A stretch of DNA of 64,000 nucleotides, taken from assembly GCA_027592025.1 (NCBI GenBank), contig JAQCIQ010000002.1, positions 1-64,000 of the forward strand, in the 5' to 3' direction. Source of the DNA: Bacteroidota bacterium. GTDB lineage: Bacteria > Bacteroidota > Bacteroidia > Flavobacteriales > Flavobacteriaceae. A program made the position numbers and the translations under genes. Shown here piece after piece: positions 9,074-18,337 of this stretch (the first letter of the stretch is position 1; each line of letters opens with the position of its first letter). Below the pieces are notes generated by a model. It worked only from the letters and a program-made list of their open reading frames with translations. It was not told the DNA's origin and searched no databases.

Positions 9074-9700
9074 TTATCTTGTATTCATTGCAGAAAGCAT
9101 GCCGCCATACACTCCATTTAAAGAAGACAAGTTTGTGGCCAAAGAAGCCATTTGCTCTTTTAGTTTTCCTGCATTATCAGACACTTGTTCGGTCATTTCT
9201 GATTGACGGTTAAAGCTTTCCATTTGGACTTTGTACAAGTTATTCAAAGCTTCCATTTGTGTCGCAGCTAAAGCCATTTCTTCACTGTATTTTTTTGAAG
9301 CAGCCATAGACTCCTTTGTTGGATTAAGCTCTTTCGCCGCACTTTCAAAATTTCGTAAACTGTCTCCAAGGCTAGTGACTAGGGCGGCATCAATTTTCGC
9401 CTCTTTCAACAACGCATCCATCTTTTTAGATAAAACTCCCTCCGCATCAGCTGAACTGCCTTCTACAGTATTGGCTTTACCTCCTTTGAGTTGAGGATAT
9501 ACTAATGACCAATCGAGGTCTGCTTGTTGTCTTTCAAGTGCCGAGTATCCGAATACCAATGCTTCCACGACCATCCCTAAAGTCAAAATCTCAGAACCAA
9601 ATGGCCAGTGTTGGATTTTGAAAAGAGCTCCTAGAATTACAATTGCTGCTCCAAAACCATAAACCATGTTGGTTGCCGTTCTTTTTCCCTTTGCTGCCAT
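9074..9700 (-). CDS. gldL: Gliding motility / type IX secretion motor protein GldL
   Basis: This 208-residue inner-membrane protein has two closely spaced transmembrane helices in its first 60 residues (MVYGFGAAIVILGALFKI and LTLGMVVEALVFGYSAL). A cytoplasmic alpha-helical tail with heptad character follows. GldL pentamers surround the GldM dimer and harvest the proton motive force for T9SS and gliding. The acidic residue E47 inside the second helix fits the proton-pathway glutamate of the family. It lies between gldK (spacer shortened here to 51 T/G-rich bases) and gldM. Confidence 0.95.
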   Translation of the reverse strand: MAAKGKRTATNMVYGFGAAIVILGALFKIQHWPFGSEILTLGMVVEALVFGYSALERQQADLDWSLVYPQLKGGKANTVEGSSADAEGVLSKKMDALLKEAKIDAALVTSLGDSLRNFESAAKELNPTKESMAASKKYSEEMALAATQMEALNNLYKVQMESFNRQSEMTEQVSDNAGKLKEQMASLATNLSSLNGVYGGMLSAMNTR

Positions 9701-9751
9701 AATTTAAAATTTAATTGTTGTTTTTGTTGTTGTTTATTGACTGTGGCTCCA

Positions 9752-11146
9752 TTAATTGGTAGCCTTGTTAGGGGTGATGTCGGTCCCCAAATAATCTTGA
9801 ATTGTTCTAAAGCCAATATAACTTGTTTTGATGGAGTCATATTCGTAATCTCGAGAACTAACCTGCAGGAAATAAGCTACATCCTTCCAACTTCCACCGC
9901 GCACTACTTTTCGGTGGTTCTTAGGATCATTTACATTGGGGTTCATTGTTGAGCTGTAGGTGTAAGAAGCTGCATCGTAAGACGAATTGGTCCATTCTGC
10001 AACGTTGCCAGCCATGTTGTACAGCCCATAGTCGTTTGGTTCAAAGGACTCCGCTTCTACCGTGTAGAGCGCTTGATCGGCCGCATAGTCTCCACGAAGT
10101 GGCTTGAAATTGGCCAAAAAGCATGCTCTATCATTTTTTGTGTAAGGGCCTCCCCATGGAAAGGTTGCACCCTGAAGACCTCCTCGAGCAGCAAATTCCC
10201 ATTCTGCTTCGGTTGGTAGTCTGAATTTGTTTTCAAAATGTTTGCCCTTGCTCTTAAGGTAACTGTTGCGATAATCTGTTCTCCAGTTACAAAACGCATT
10301 GGCCTGACTCCAACTCACTCCTACCACAGGGTATTCCGAATAGGCTTCATGCCAAAAGTAGTCGTTGTGCATGGGCTCATTGTAAGAATAGTTGAAGTCT
10401 CTTACCCAAGCTGTGGTGTCTGGATAAACCACTAAGGGATCCATGTTAACGATGACATCCCATCGCGTCAAACCTTCTCTAGCCGCTCTTTCAATGTCCA
10501 ACTGTTTGTAATCATATTCGAACAAACTCACATCCCAAGTTCTTTGACCGTTGTAGCTTAAGTCCATCGGCAAGAACATTTCGTCCAATATTTCGGCATA
10601 GGGTTGATCGGGATAATCTTCCGTGTTGAAAAACAATTCTTGATCCCAGTTCAAGGTGGCATACTCTGGATTCGAGAACTTCTCGTCACCCTCGGCTCTG
10701 CGGTATTCAGTGTATGAAAATTCCTCTGTATCCAAGTCAGGGTCCGTCAGCATGCTGGTGGGATAATACATGCCAATTCCATTATCGAGTTCTTCGGCAT
10801 CATTGGCAAGATTATCGCCTAAAACCTCAACTGCCTTTAAAGCCAATCTCCTTCTAATGACAGAATCTCTTACCCAATCCACGAATTGACGGTATTCACT
10901 GTTCGTGATTTCTGTTTCGTCCATATAATAGGATCTCACAGTAACAGTTTTTGTTGGGGCATCATTAATTCCTAGCAAATCATCGTCAGATTTTCCCATA
11001 ATAAAGGAACCACCTGGTATTAGGGTCATGCCAAAAGGTTTTTCAGCATGATATTTCTTTCCCCGAGCTCCTACCAACTGTCCACGATCTCCAGAATTAC
11101 AACCTGTAAATAGGGCCAATAAAACGAGTAATCCAATGTTTTTCAT
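9752..11146 (-). CDS. gldK: Gliding motility / type IX secretion lipoprotein GldK
   Basis: GldK (PorK) is an outer-membrane lipoprotein with a formylglycine-generating-enzyme (sulfatase-modifying factor) fold that forms the periplasmic T9SS ring with GldN. I start it at the ATG at 11146, giving MKNIGLLVLLALFTGC, a lipoprotein signal ending at the lipobox cysteine (464 residues in total). A longer reading frame to 11221 begins with TTG and overlaps the promoter; an ATG at 11161 is the only other plausible choice. FGE hallmarks are visible: FIMGKSDDD, RLPTEAEWEFAARGG, YNMAGNVAEWTNS and RKVVRGGSW. It is the first gene of gldKLMN. Confidence 0.93.
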   Translation of the reverse strand: MKNIGLLVLLALFTGCNSGDRGQLVGARGKKYHAEKPFGMTLIPGGSFIMGKSDDDLLGINDAPTKTVTVRSYYMDETEITNSEYRQFVDWVRDSVIRRRLALKAVEVLGDNLANDAEELDNGIGMYYPTSMLTDPDLDTEEFSYTEYRRAEGDEKFSNPEYATLNWDQELFFNTEDYPDQPYAEILDEMFLPMDLSYNGQRTWDVSLFEYDYKQLDIERAAREGLTRWDVIVNMDPLVVYPDTTAWVRDFNYSYNEPMHNDYFWHEAYSEYPVVGVSWSQANAFCNWRTDYRNSYLKSKGKHFENKFRLPTEAEWEFAARGGLQGATFPWGGPYTKNDRACFLANFKPLRGDYAADQALYTVEAESFEPNDYGLYNMAGNVAEWTNSSYDAASYTYSSTMNPNVNDPKNHRKVVRGGSWKDVAYFLQVSSRDYEYDSIKTSYIGFRTIQDYLGTDITPNKATN

Positions 11147-11190
11147 ATTACTAAAACTCATGTGTTTTAACGTTCTTCTAAACGCAAGCG

Positions 11191-11221
11191 TAAACATATC
11201 TATATATTTTATCATACGCAA
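11191..11221 (-). promoter_or_regulatory. Predicted gldKLMN promoter
   Basis: On the minus strand TTG (11221-11219), 20 bases, then TATGTTTA (11198-11191) matches the Bacteroidota promoter (TTG, about 19-20 bases, TAnnTTTG) at all but the last -7 base. Transcription would start near 11186, leaving a leader of about 40 bases to the gldK ATG at 11146. This also argues against the upstream TTG start. Confidence 0.5.
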
Positions 11222-11270
11222 CTTATTTTAATTGAGATTATCTAAAAAACAAGATCATCGTCAATTCGAT

Positions 11271-12440
11271 CTAAACGTTATTCTTTCTGCAAACTTTTAA
11301 CCAACGCTCGGGAATTATACCCATGCCAGCATCGTCATAATCGCTTTGCATACATGGTAACAACGAGTGTTGTTTGAGTTTATTATTTTGTAAAGTTAAA
11401 AAAGGTATTTCAATCCACCATCTCCCAGAAGTCACGCTTTTGAAAAAAACAAGTTCTTGATTTTCAACTAGAACAGTAAATTTCTGAAAATTGCGATCCT
11501 CAACGTTTGGTAATTCTTCAATTCTATAGTTTACTCCTTCGATAAAATACCACATCATTTGGGCCAACAATTCCGACGTCACTTCATCTTCCTCGAAAGA
11601 TCTGTATTGAAAAATTCCAAATGAAGAGACTCTGCTACTGATGCCGGCATATCGGGCCAATGCGCAAATTTCTCGACTGTCAAAACCGTTCGGCGATTGT
11701 TGCTGCCGCACCCCTAACTCCGAGGCCTTGATGGCATCCATGTCCACAAGAACCAAATCGGCATCACGCATCATAGGTTCAGCGCTACTGATGTCCTTAA
11801 TCAATGATCCCAAACGGTAGGACTCGAAAAACAATTTGTCCATTAGGTCTATTTCTTCTTGAGGATTCAAGTAGGTTTGATACCCCAGAACGGTAAAATT
11901 GAACAGGTTAAAAGGCTTCTCTGTAATGATTTTGCCCATATAATTCCTGTTATTAATGGGTTTTGTGTCGTCCGACAGGTCAAATCTGGAGTCAATGTTG
12001 ACTACATTCAACATAGGTTTTATCTCATCGTAGGCTCTATACATCGCGAAACTGAGGTCCTGAGATCCTCCAATGACAATTGGAATAATGCGCTCCATGA
12101 TCAAGTCAATCATGACCGATTTCAGGGCGTGGTAGGTGTCAGCGGGGGTTGCTCCAACGATCAAATCGCCCAAATCGGCGATTTGGCAATTCCAATTGCC
12201 TTGATACAATTGGTAAAATGCCTTTCTCACTCCATTGAGATCGTAGGTAGTCCCAATGTAGTCAACATCATTTCTGTTTTCTGGCACTCCTATAACGGCA
12301 ATTTTTACGCCTTGTAATTCGGGCAGGCCTGACAGTGTGGTGTGAATACGAATTCTTGCTCCAATTGAATTAGATCCCAGCAATTGGCTATGCGCTAAAA
12401 CAGTATCCTTGACCGGTGTCAAACAATCCAATGTAAACAT
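11271..12440 (-). CDS. Ureohydrolase (arginase/agmatinase)-like protein, metal ligands degenerate
   Basis: This 389-residue protein has the overall plan of the arginase/agmatinase/formimidoylglutamase fold. The three manganese-ligand motifs can be located but are altered. The GGxH motif reads GGSQD (124-128), so H becomes Q127. The DAHxD motif reads DSRFD (150-154), so H becomes R152. The third, DxD, is intact (D233, D235). All four aspartates remain but both histidine ligands are gone, so hydrolase activity is doubtful. The C-terminal 80 residues are an extension beyond the usual 300-320-residue enzyme. It lies 5 bases after topA and about 50 bases before the gldK promoter, suggesting co-transcription with topA and perhaps a role near the T9SS. 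Confidence 0.8.
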   Translation of the reverse strand: MFTLDCLTPVKDTVLAHSQLLGSNSIGARIRIHTTLSGLPELQGVKIAVIGVPENRNDVDYIGTTYDLNGVRKAFYQLYQGNWNCQIADLGDLIVGATPADTYHALKSVMIDLIMERIIPIVIGGSQDLSFAMYRAYDEIKPMLNVVNIDSRFDLSDDTKPINNRNYMGKIITEKPFNLFNFTVLGYQTYLNPQEEIDLMDKLFFESYRLGSLIKDISSAEPMMRDADLVLVDMDAIKASELGVRQQQSPNGFDSREICALARYAGISSRVSSFGIFQYRSFEEDEVTSELLAQMMWYFIEGVNYRIEELPNVEDRNFQKFTVLVENQELVFFKSVTSGRWWIEIPFLTLQNNKLKQHSLLPCMQSDYDDAGMGIIPERWLKVCRKNNV

Positions 12441-12445
12441 GCGCT

Positions 12446-14932
12446 CTATTTCTTTTTTGGACGGGTATTTTTGGGCTTTTTCGTTTTTGCAGATTTTTGC
12501 TCTAAGATCGCTTGGGCCTGCTCTAACGTCATGCTTGAAACATCGAAGTTTTTGTCCAATTCTATTTTAATTTTTCCTTTCAGTAAATTATGGCGACCCC
12601 ACCGTGCTTTTTCAACCCTAATTCCAGCATCGGCCCAATTGTGAATCAATTTGTCTTGTTCCTTCTGCAGCTTGTCTTCTATCAGTTCGACGACGTCTTG
12701 TTCAGACAAATTATCCCAGTCATATTTTTTATTGACATTTATAAACATCCCATTCCATTTGATAAAAGGCCCAAATCTACCCTTGCCTTTTTGAACAGGC
12801 AATTCATTGTAGTGCGCAATTGGCGCATCGGCACGATTCTTCTCCCTTATAATTGAAACTGCAAAATCCAATTCAACATCAATAGGGTTAACGCCTTTAG
12901 GAAGAGAAACAAATTCCTCTCCATACTTGACGTAAGGACCATATCGTCCATTGTTTACTTCAACCGTTTTGCCTTCATATTCTCCCAGTGTTTTAGGCAG
13001 TTGAAAGAGCGCTAAAGCATCTTCAAATGTAATATTCGACAGTTGCATGTCTTGTGGCACACTGGCAAATAAGGGTTTGTCCTCATCTTCGTTTGTTCCG
13101 ATTTGCACCATTGGCCCAAATTTGCCCAAACGCACACTCACTTGTCGGCCACTTTCAGGGTGTTCTCCTAATATTCTTTCGCCAGATTCACGATCGGCAT
13201 TTTCCATGACATTGTCAACCTGAGGATGAAAGCTGCTGTAAAAGTTTTTGGTGACGTGTTTCCAATCTTTCTTTCCCTCTGCAATTTTATCAAAATCGGC
13301 TTCCAAATTCGCCGTAAAATTATAGTCCAGTATTTCCTCAAAATGATTGACCAAAAAGTCAGTCACAATCTTTCCAATGTCTGTAGGAACAAGTTTGCCT
13401 TTGTCAGAATTGACAATTTCTTTTGATTTCTTAGCACTAATTTGACCCGAAACCAAAGACAGCTGAGTGTACATGCGTTCTACGCCTTCCAAATTTCCCT
13501 TTTCAACATATCCTCTGTTTTGAATTGTAGAAATCGTTGGCGCATAGGTAGATGGCCGGCCAATACCCAACTCCTCCAATTTTTTAACCAAAGAGGCTTC
13601 AGTATATCGGTATGGCGGTCTCGTAAAGCGCTCTGTAGCAGAAATCGATTGATTGCTGAGCGGCTGACCTATTGAAAGAGGAGGCAACATCCCTTCTTGC
13701 TCAGAGTCCTCGTCATCATTGCTTTCTAGATATACTTTGAGGAATCCGTCGAAAACAATAATTTCTCCGCTTGCTCCAAACAATTGATTGTGTGTAGAAG
13801 CTGCAATTTTAACATTAGAGCGCTCCAACTTGGCGTCACTCATTTGAGAGGCTATGGCCCGTTTCCAAATCAAATCGTACAAGCGCGATTGGTCTCTGTC
13901 TCCAGAAATACTGAGTTGAGCAAAATTGGTTGGACGAATGGCCTCATGAGCTTCTTGAGCCCCTTTAGATTTGCCTTTGTAATTTCTTGTTTTGACATAT
14001 TTAGAACCAAAAGCTGTTTCAATTTGCGCTGCCGCAGCATTTTTTGCCTCAGCAGAGAGATTGACACTGTCAGTTCTCATATAGGTTATAAATCCTTGCT
14101 CATAGAGTCGTTGGGCAATGGTCATTGTTTTACTTACCGAAAAATATAATTTTCGTGACGCCTCCTGCTGTAATGTGGATGTTGTAAAAGGTGCGGCTGG
14201 GCTTTTAATTCCTGGATTTTTTTCCAGAGCGTCTACCTTAAATGTGGCTCCAATGTTATTTTTCAAAAATTGTTCTGCTTCAGCAATGGTTTCAAAATTG
14301 CTCGCAAGCTTAGCCTTAATAATTTTACCGTCTTCGGTTTTAAATTCGGCATCAATTCGAAATGAGCCCGCAGTAACAAAATCTTCAATATCGCGCTCTC
14401 TTTCCACTATTAATCGGACCGAAACTGATTGTACCCTACCAGCCGACAAGCCTGTTCTGATTTTTCTCCACAAAACAGGAGACAATTCGTACCCGACTAT
14501 GCGATCCAATACCCGACGGGCTTGTTGTGCATCAACCAGATTGTAGTCAATTTCTCTAGGGTTTTCAATGGCCTTTAAAATAGCCGTTTTGGTTATTTCA
14601 CTAAAAACAATTCTTTTTGTTTTGGCTTGATCTAACTCGAGCGTTTCGGCCAAATGCCAGGCAATAGCCTCTCCTTCCCGGTCCTCATCACTGGCAAGCC
14701 AAACGCATTCGGCCTTTTTGGACAGGTTCATTAAATTTTTTACAATCTCCTTTTTGTCTTGGCTAACCAAATAATTTGGTTTGAAGTCACCCTTCACATC
14801 AATACCCAATTCTCGAGATGGCAAATCAGAAATGTGCCCAAAACTAGAGGCTACTTTGAAGTCGGGTCCCAAAAACTTTTCAATAGTTTTTGCCTTAGCA
14901 GGCGACTCAACAATGACTAAATTTTTCGACAT
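12446..14932 (-). CDS. topA: DNA topoisomerase I (type IA)
   Basis: TopA relaxes negative supercoils through a transient 5'-phosphotyrosine break. The N-terminal Toprim domain is evident (NLVIVESPAKAKTIEKFLG, and later the DxDxE-type ASDEDREGEAIAWHL). The catalytic tyrosine lies in QGFITYMRTDSVNLS. The C-terminal 250 residues hold repeated topoisomerase C-terminal modules (RFGPFIKWNGMF, RYGPYVKYGEEF) without Cys4 zinc fingers, ending in a Lys-rich tail. Its length of 828 is normal for the phylum. It heads a transcript that continues into the ureohydrolase-like gene. Confidence 0.97.
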   Translation of the reverse strand: MSKNLVIVESPAKAKTIEKFLGPDFKVASSFGHISDLPSRELGIDVKGDFKPNYLVSQDKKEIVKNLMNLSKKAECVWLASDEDREGEAIAWHLAETLELDQAKTKRIVFSEITKTAILKAIENPREIDYNLVDAQQARRVLDRIVGYELSPVLWRKIRTGLSAGRVQSVSVRLIVERERDIEDFVTAGSFRIDAEFKTEDGKIIKAKLASNFETIAEAEQFLKNNIGATFKVDALEKNPGIKSPAAPFTTSTLQQEASRKLYFSVSKTMTIAQRLYEQGFITYMRTDSVNLSAEAKNAAAAQIETAFGSKYVKTRNYKGKSKGAQEAHEAIRPTNFAQLSISGDRDQSRLYDLIWKRAIASQMSDAKLERSNVKIAASTHNQLFGASGEIIVFDGFLKVYLESNDDEDSEQEGMLPPLSIGQPLSNQSISATERFTRPPYRYTEASLVKKLEELGIGRPSTYAPTISTIQNRGYVEKGNLEGVERMYTQLSLVSGQISAKKSKEIVNSDKGKLVPTDIGKIVTDFLVNHFEEILDYNFTANLEADFDKIAEGKKDWKHVTKNFYSSFHPQVDNVMENADRESGERILGEHPESGRQVSVRLGKFGPMVQIGTNEDEDKPLFASVPQDMQLSNITFEDALALFQLPKTLGEYEGKTVEVNNGRYGPYVKYGEEFVSLPKGVNPIDVELDFAVSIIREKNRADAPIAHYNELPVQKGKGRFGPFIKWNGMFINVNKKYDWDNLSEQDVVELIEDKLQKEQDKLIHNWADAGIRVEKARWGRHNLLKGKIKIELDKNFDVSSMTLEQAQAILEQKSAKTKKPKNTRPKKK

Positions 14933-14951
14933 GCCGTAGATTTAAAGGCCA

Positions 14952-14959
14952 CAAAGGTA
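14952..14959 (-). promoter_or_regulatory. Predicted topA promoter -7 element
   Basis: TACCTTTG on the minus strand is an exact match to TAnnTTTG, 20 bases before the topA ATG. No clear TTG lies at the -33 distance, so only the -7 half is supported. Confidence 0.5.
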
Positions 14960-15034
14960 TGCGATTTTTTTTATTACGTTACCACTAGGTAATATTCCCC
15001 TATCTAAAAAAACGTGTTAAAACCGTCAAAAAAA

Positions 15035-15976
15035 TTAGTCGGTCATTACAACATTGGCCTTGGTTCTGAGCACTTGACCAATACTGTAGGTGGCCGTTCT
15101 AATGATTTGATTCATGTTGTTTACGTCCATAATTCCAGCTTCATCCTCCGCCTTGTGATAATAGTCATAATTTTTAAAATCAAAAGATGACAAAGTATGA
15201 CAGGGCACGCCAAAGGCGTTATAAAAAGCGTAGTTGTCTGATCTTTTGAACAAGTTATAACCTTCCGCCTCTGGCAGAAAAGTCACGAAATTTGGGGTAT
15301 GTTGATTCATCAATGCAGGGAGATTGGACAACTTAAAGCCGGTCATATAAACTTGATTAGCTCCCGTGGTTAAAGTTTTTCCAATCATTTCAAAATTGAA
15401 CATCAATTGCAAATTCACTTGCTCCTGCTTAAAACGATCCGCCAAATGCTTGGCGCCCAAAAGTCCTCGCTCTTCTGCCGCAAACAAGGCGACCACTATA
15501 TTTTGATCCCATTGATACTTAGACAGGACTTTTGCAATTTGAAGTACTGCTGTGCTTCCACTGGCATTGTCGTTTGCACCATTATATATGGAGTCGGTCG
15601 TTTTAGTGCTGATGCCAATATGATCGAGATGAGCTCCAATCAAAACAGTTGGTCTGTTTGGGAGATATTCACCCAATCGTGCCACAATGTTTTACGAAGA
15701 CACGTCGTTTAGAGTAAAGTTGTCATCAAATCCTGATTGATAAAACGGTTCAATTCCATTGGATTTGAAAAATTCCTTGACATAATTTGCGGCTAAGGGA
15801 AATCCCCCGCTCTCCATATCTCTTCCTAACATGTCATCAGAAGCGAGACTGAACAAAATATCATGCGTTTCGTTTACCGATTGCAGCTTAGCGATTTCTC
15901 TTGGGCTCGGCGTTTTAGAAATTGAACATTGAAAAAACAAGAATGAAATGCTCAGTACTGCAAAAAAATGCTTCAT
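15035..15976 (-). pseudogene. M28-family metallopeptidase interrupted by an in-frame stop
   Basis: The frame opens at 15976 with a lipoprotein-like signal (FLFFQC) and runs 94 codons to a TAA at 15694-15692. The same frame then continues directly (AAC ATT GTG GCA) for 218 more codons to 15035. The second part holds the M28 zinc-peptidase core: GAHLDHIG, YNGANDNASGS, AEERGLLGA, FNFEMIG and YYHKAEDEAG, that is, all five metal-ligand positions and the catalytic glutamate pair. Together they make 313 residues, the usual size of secreted M28 aminopeptidases. One base change (for example AAA to TAA) explains the break. A recent nonsense mutation, a sequencing error, or readthrough are the options. 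A separate product from the internal GTG at 15685 would lack the signal peptide. Confidence 0.8.
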
Positions 15977-15992
15977 AATTTGAATTAAAGAG

Positions 15993-16754
15993 TTATTGAA
16001 CTTCAGAATTTTCTATTTGGTCAAAACCAATGACCGACTTGTAAACAAAATAGGATGGCAAAACGGTAAAAGATGCGGTCAAGAAAATACCAACAATACA
16101 CATCAATAGCCCAATGATTGTTGACAATAGGCCAGCGACAATCAATAGTCCCATGGTGATTCCCCATTTTTTGTGACCGAGGGTAAATGCGACCTTAATG
16201 ATTTCTCCTAACGTCAAATCTGGATTAAAGGCGAAAACAAAGGTGCACAAAGTCAACCCGACTGCAACATAAATTATGGGAAAAACACACAAAATCAGAG
16301 CAAGTATGGCTATGCCAAATGTTGCTACAGCCAAAGCCATTGCCTTAAAAATATAATCACTTTTAAAATAAAAGAACAAGTCTGAGGCGTCTGGTTCTTG
16401 ACTGTGATCAATATTTCTAACAATTCTCAAAAACCCAGAAAGTAAAAGGATTGACAGGCTCGCCGTTACAAAAGAACCCACGAAAGTCATTAACAAATAA
16501 AGGCCAACGGATGAACCGTCGAAAACGGAAGGATCACTCCAAATTTCGGGATTTTCCAAATTGCGAATCATGACCAAATAAGTTGGATTGGTAAAGAAAG
16601 ATATACCAAGTGAAATGATCAATATGATAACATAATATAGGAATCCATAGACCCAAGTTTTTTTAAACAGTTCGATAGAATCGCTAAAAATGGTTCCGAA
16701 GTCTAGTCTTGGAGCTTCGGAAATCCTTTTGAGTAGGTAGTCTAATCTGACCAT
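15993..16754 (-). CDS. Multi-pass membrane protein of unknown function
   Basis: This 253-residue protein begins with about 33 soluble residues, then shows roughly five to six strongly hydrophobic segments: VYGFLYYVIILIISLGISFF, LYLLMTFVGSFVTASLSILL, AMALAVATFGIAILALILCV, IYVAVGLTLCTFVFAF, and ITMGLLIVAGLLSTIIGLL leading into a last pair. No enzymatic motif is visible. The pattern resembles small Bacteroidota integral membrane proteins of the glycerophosphodiester-phosphodiesterase membrane-domain/DUF975 type, but I cannot assign a family. It is 16 bases upstream of the interrupted M28 gene in the same direction, so they are probably co-transcribed. Confidence 0.7.
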   Translation of the reverse strand: MVRLDYLLKRISEAPRLDFGTIFSDSIELFKKTWVYGFLYYVIILIISLGISFFTNPTYLVMIRNLENPEIWSDPSVFDGSSVGLYLLMTFVGSFVTASLSILLLSGFLRIVRNIDHSQEPDASDLFFYFKSDYIFKAMALAVATFGIAILALILCVFPIIYVAVGLTLCTFVFAFNPDLTLGEIIKVAFTLGHKKWGITMGLLIVAGLLSTIIGLLMCIVGIFLTASFTVLPSYFVYKSVIGFDQIENSEVQ

Positions 16755-16821
16755 GAGTTTAGTTTTAATTATTTAGGCTAAATGTAAAGGTAAAAACAGA
16801 CCGAAACAAGCAGTCTGCCAA

Positions 16822-16853
16822 TTTGTCATATAATAAAATTAGTACTATATTTG
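16822..16853 (+). promoter_or_regulatory. Predicted miaB operon promoter
   Basis: TTTG (16822-16825), 20 bases, then TATATTTG (16846-16853) matches both halves of the Bacteroidota consensus exactly. The ATG of miaB follows 34 bases later. It probably drives miaB, the sigma-54 activator, lptE and secG. Confidence 0.7.
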
Positions 16854-16887
16854 CCGCCACAGAAAAACCCATCCAAACGGGTATATC

Positions 16888-18336
16888 ATGGAGAAAATTA
16901 TCGTCGAATCGGATCAAGGTAAAGCGCTTGTTAAGCCTAGTAACCCCCAAAATCAACGCAAGTTGTATTTGGAAAGTTACGGTTGTCAAATGAATTTCAG
17001 CGACAGTGAAATCGTTGCTTCAATTTTAGCGACCGCAGGATTCGACACAACCAATCATTTGGAAGAGGCCGACCTCATCCTACTCAACACTTGTTCTATA
17101 AGAGACAAGGCCGAACAAACGGTAAGAAAAAGACTGGGCACTTTTAACGGATTAAAAAAACAAAAACCTCAACTCAAGGTCGGTGTTTTGGGCTGTATGG
17201 CAGAGCGATTGAAACATCAATTTTTGGAAGAAGAAAAAATAGTAGATTTGGTTGTAGGGCCAGATGCCTACAAAGATTTGCCCAATTTGATTGCAGAAGT
17301 CGACAATGGTCAAAATGCGGTCAATGTTTTGCTTTCCAAAGACGAGACTTATGGCGATGTTAGTCCAGTAAGGCTCAACACCAACGGCGTGAACGCCTTT
17401 GTTTCCATAACTAGAGGGTGCGACAACATGTGCACCTTTTGTGTAGTCCCTTTTACCAGAGGAAGAGAAAGAAGCAGAGACCCTCAGAGTATTATCGAAG
17501 AAATTAATGATTTGTGGAATCAAGGATTTAAGGAAGTGACGCTATTAGGGCAAAATGTAGACAGCTATTTGTGGTATGGAGGAGGGCTTAAAAAGGACTT
17601 TGACAAGGCCAGTGAATTTCAAAAAGCTACTGCAGTTAATTTTGCTAGCTTATTAGAAATGTGTGCTTTAGCTCAGCCAAAAATGAGATTTAGATTCTCC
17701 ACATCCAACCCTCAAGACATGTCTTTGGACGTGATTCAGACCATGGCCAAGTTTGAAAACATTCCTAATTACATACATCTTCCCGTTCAAAGTGGAAGTG
17801 ACCGCATATTGAAAGCCATGAATCGTCAGCATACGCGACAGGAATACATGACTTTGATTGACAACATCAGAAAAATTATACCCGACTGCTCGATTAGTCA
17901 AGACATGATTGCAGGATTTCCTGGGGAAACTGAAGAAGACCACCAAGACACCTTAGCCCTTATGGATTATGTCAAATACGACTATGGATTCATGTTTTCC
18001 TATTCCGAAAGACCAGGAACCATGGCCGCTAGAAAGTTGATTGACGACATCCCTGAAGAAACCAAACAACGAAGACTTCAAGAAATTATTGACCTTCAAC
18101 GCTCCCACAGTCATTATCGCACCAAGCAACATTTAGGTCAGATCGAGGAGGTTTTAATAGAAAAAACATCTAAGCGAAGTGAGGCACATTGGTCGGGACG
18201 CAATCCTCAAAATACCGTAGTTGTTTTTCCAAAAGATCATTTCAAAATCGGCGATTTTGTTATGGTAAAAATCACAGACTGTACCAGTGCCACATTGATT
18301 GGTCAAGGTATTGAACTTTCGGATAAATCGAATTAG
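16888..18336 (+). CDS. miaB: tRNA-2-methylthio-N6-isopentenyladenosine-37 methylthiotransferase MiaB
   Basis: This radical-SAM enzyme adds a methylthio group to i6A37 in tRNAs reading UNN codons. It has the N-terminal UPF0004 domain with cluster cysteines C33 (YGCQMN), C69 (NTCS) and C103 (GCMAE). The radical-SAM motif C178-x3-C182-x2-C185 (GCDNMCTFC) and a C-terminal TRAM domain (about 415-478) follow. The conserved [16 protein letters not shown] and [16 protein letters not shown] are present. At 482 residues the length is normal. It leads a run of plus-strand genes; the next gene starts 1 base after its stop. Confidence 0.97.
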   Translation: MEKIIVESDQGKALVKPSNPQNQRKLYLESYGCQMNFSDSEIVASILATAGFDTTNHLEEADLILLNTCSIRDKAEQTVRKRLGTFNGLKKQKPQLKVGVLGCMAERLKHQFLEEEKIVDLVVGPDAYKDLPNLIAEVDNGQNAVNVLLSKDETYGDVSPVRLNTNGVNAFVSITRGCDNMCTFCVVPFTRGRERSRDPQSIIEEINDLWNQGFKEVTLLGQNVDSYLWYGGGLKKDFDKASEFQKATAVNFASLLEMCALAQPKMRFRFSTSNPQDMSLDVIQTMAKFENIPNYIHLPVQSGSDRILKAMNRQHTRQEYMTLIDNIRKIIPDCSISQDMIAGFPGETEEDHQDTLALMDYVKYDYGFMFSYSERPGTMAARKLIDDIPEETKQRRLQEIIDLQRSHSHYRTKQHLGQIEEVLIEKTSKRSEAHWSGRNPQNTVVVFPKDHFKIGDFVMVKITDCTSATLIGQGIELSDKSN

Positions 18337-18337
18337 T

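Noticed and set aside
8773-9213. 146-codon plus-strand frame across gldM and gldL starts
   Set aside because: It is antisense to two well-supported gld genes and its product shows no family features; it is a shadow of the opposite strand.
11147-11221. N-terminal extension of GldK to a TTG at 11221
   Set aside because: It would bury the lipoprotein signal 25 residues inside the protein and overlaps a promoter match.
13784-14149. Plus-strand frames of 121 and 142 codons inside topA
   Set aside because: They are antisense to a conserved gene, low in complexity and without recognisable domains.
18299-18337. TTG start of the sigma-54 activator inside miaB
   Set aside because: The ATG two bases after the miaB stop is the more natural start; the extra 13 residues resemble no conserved N-terminus.
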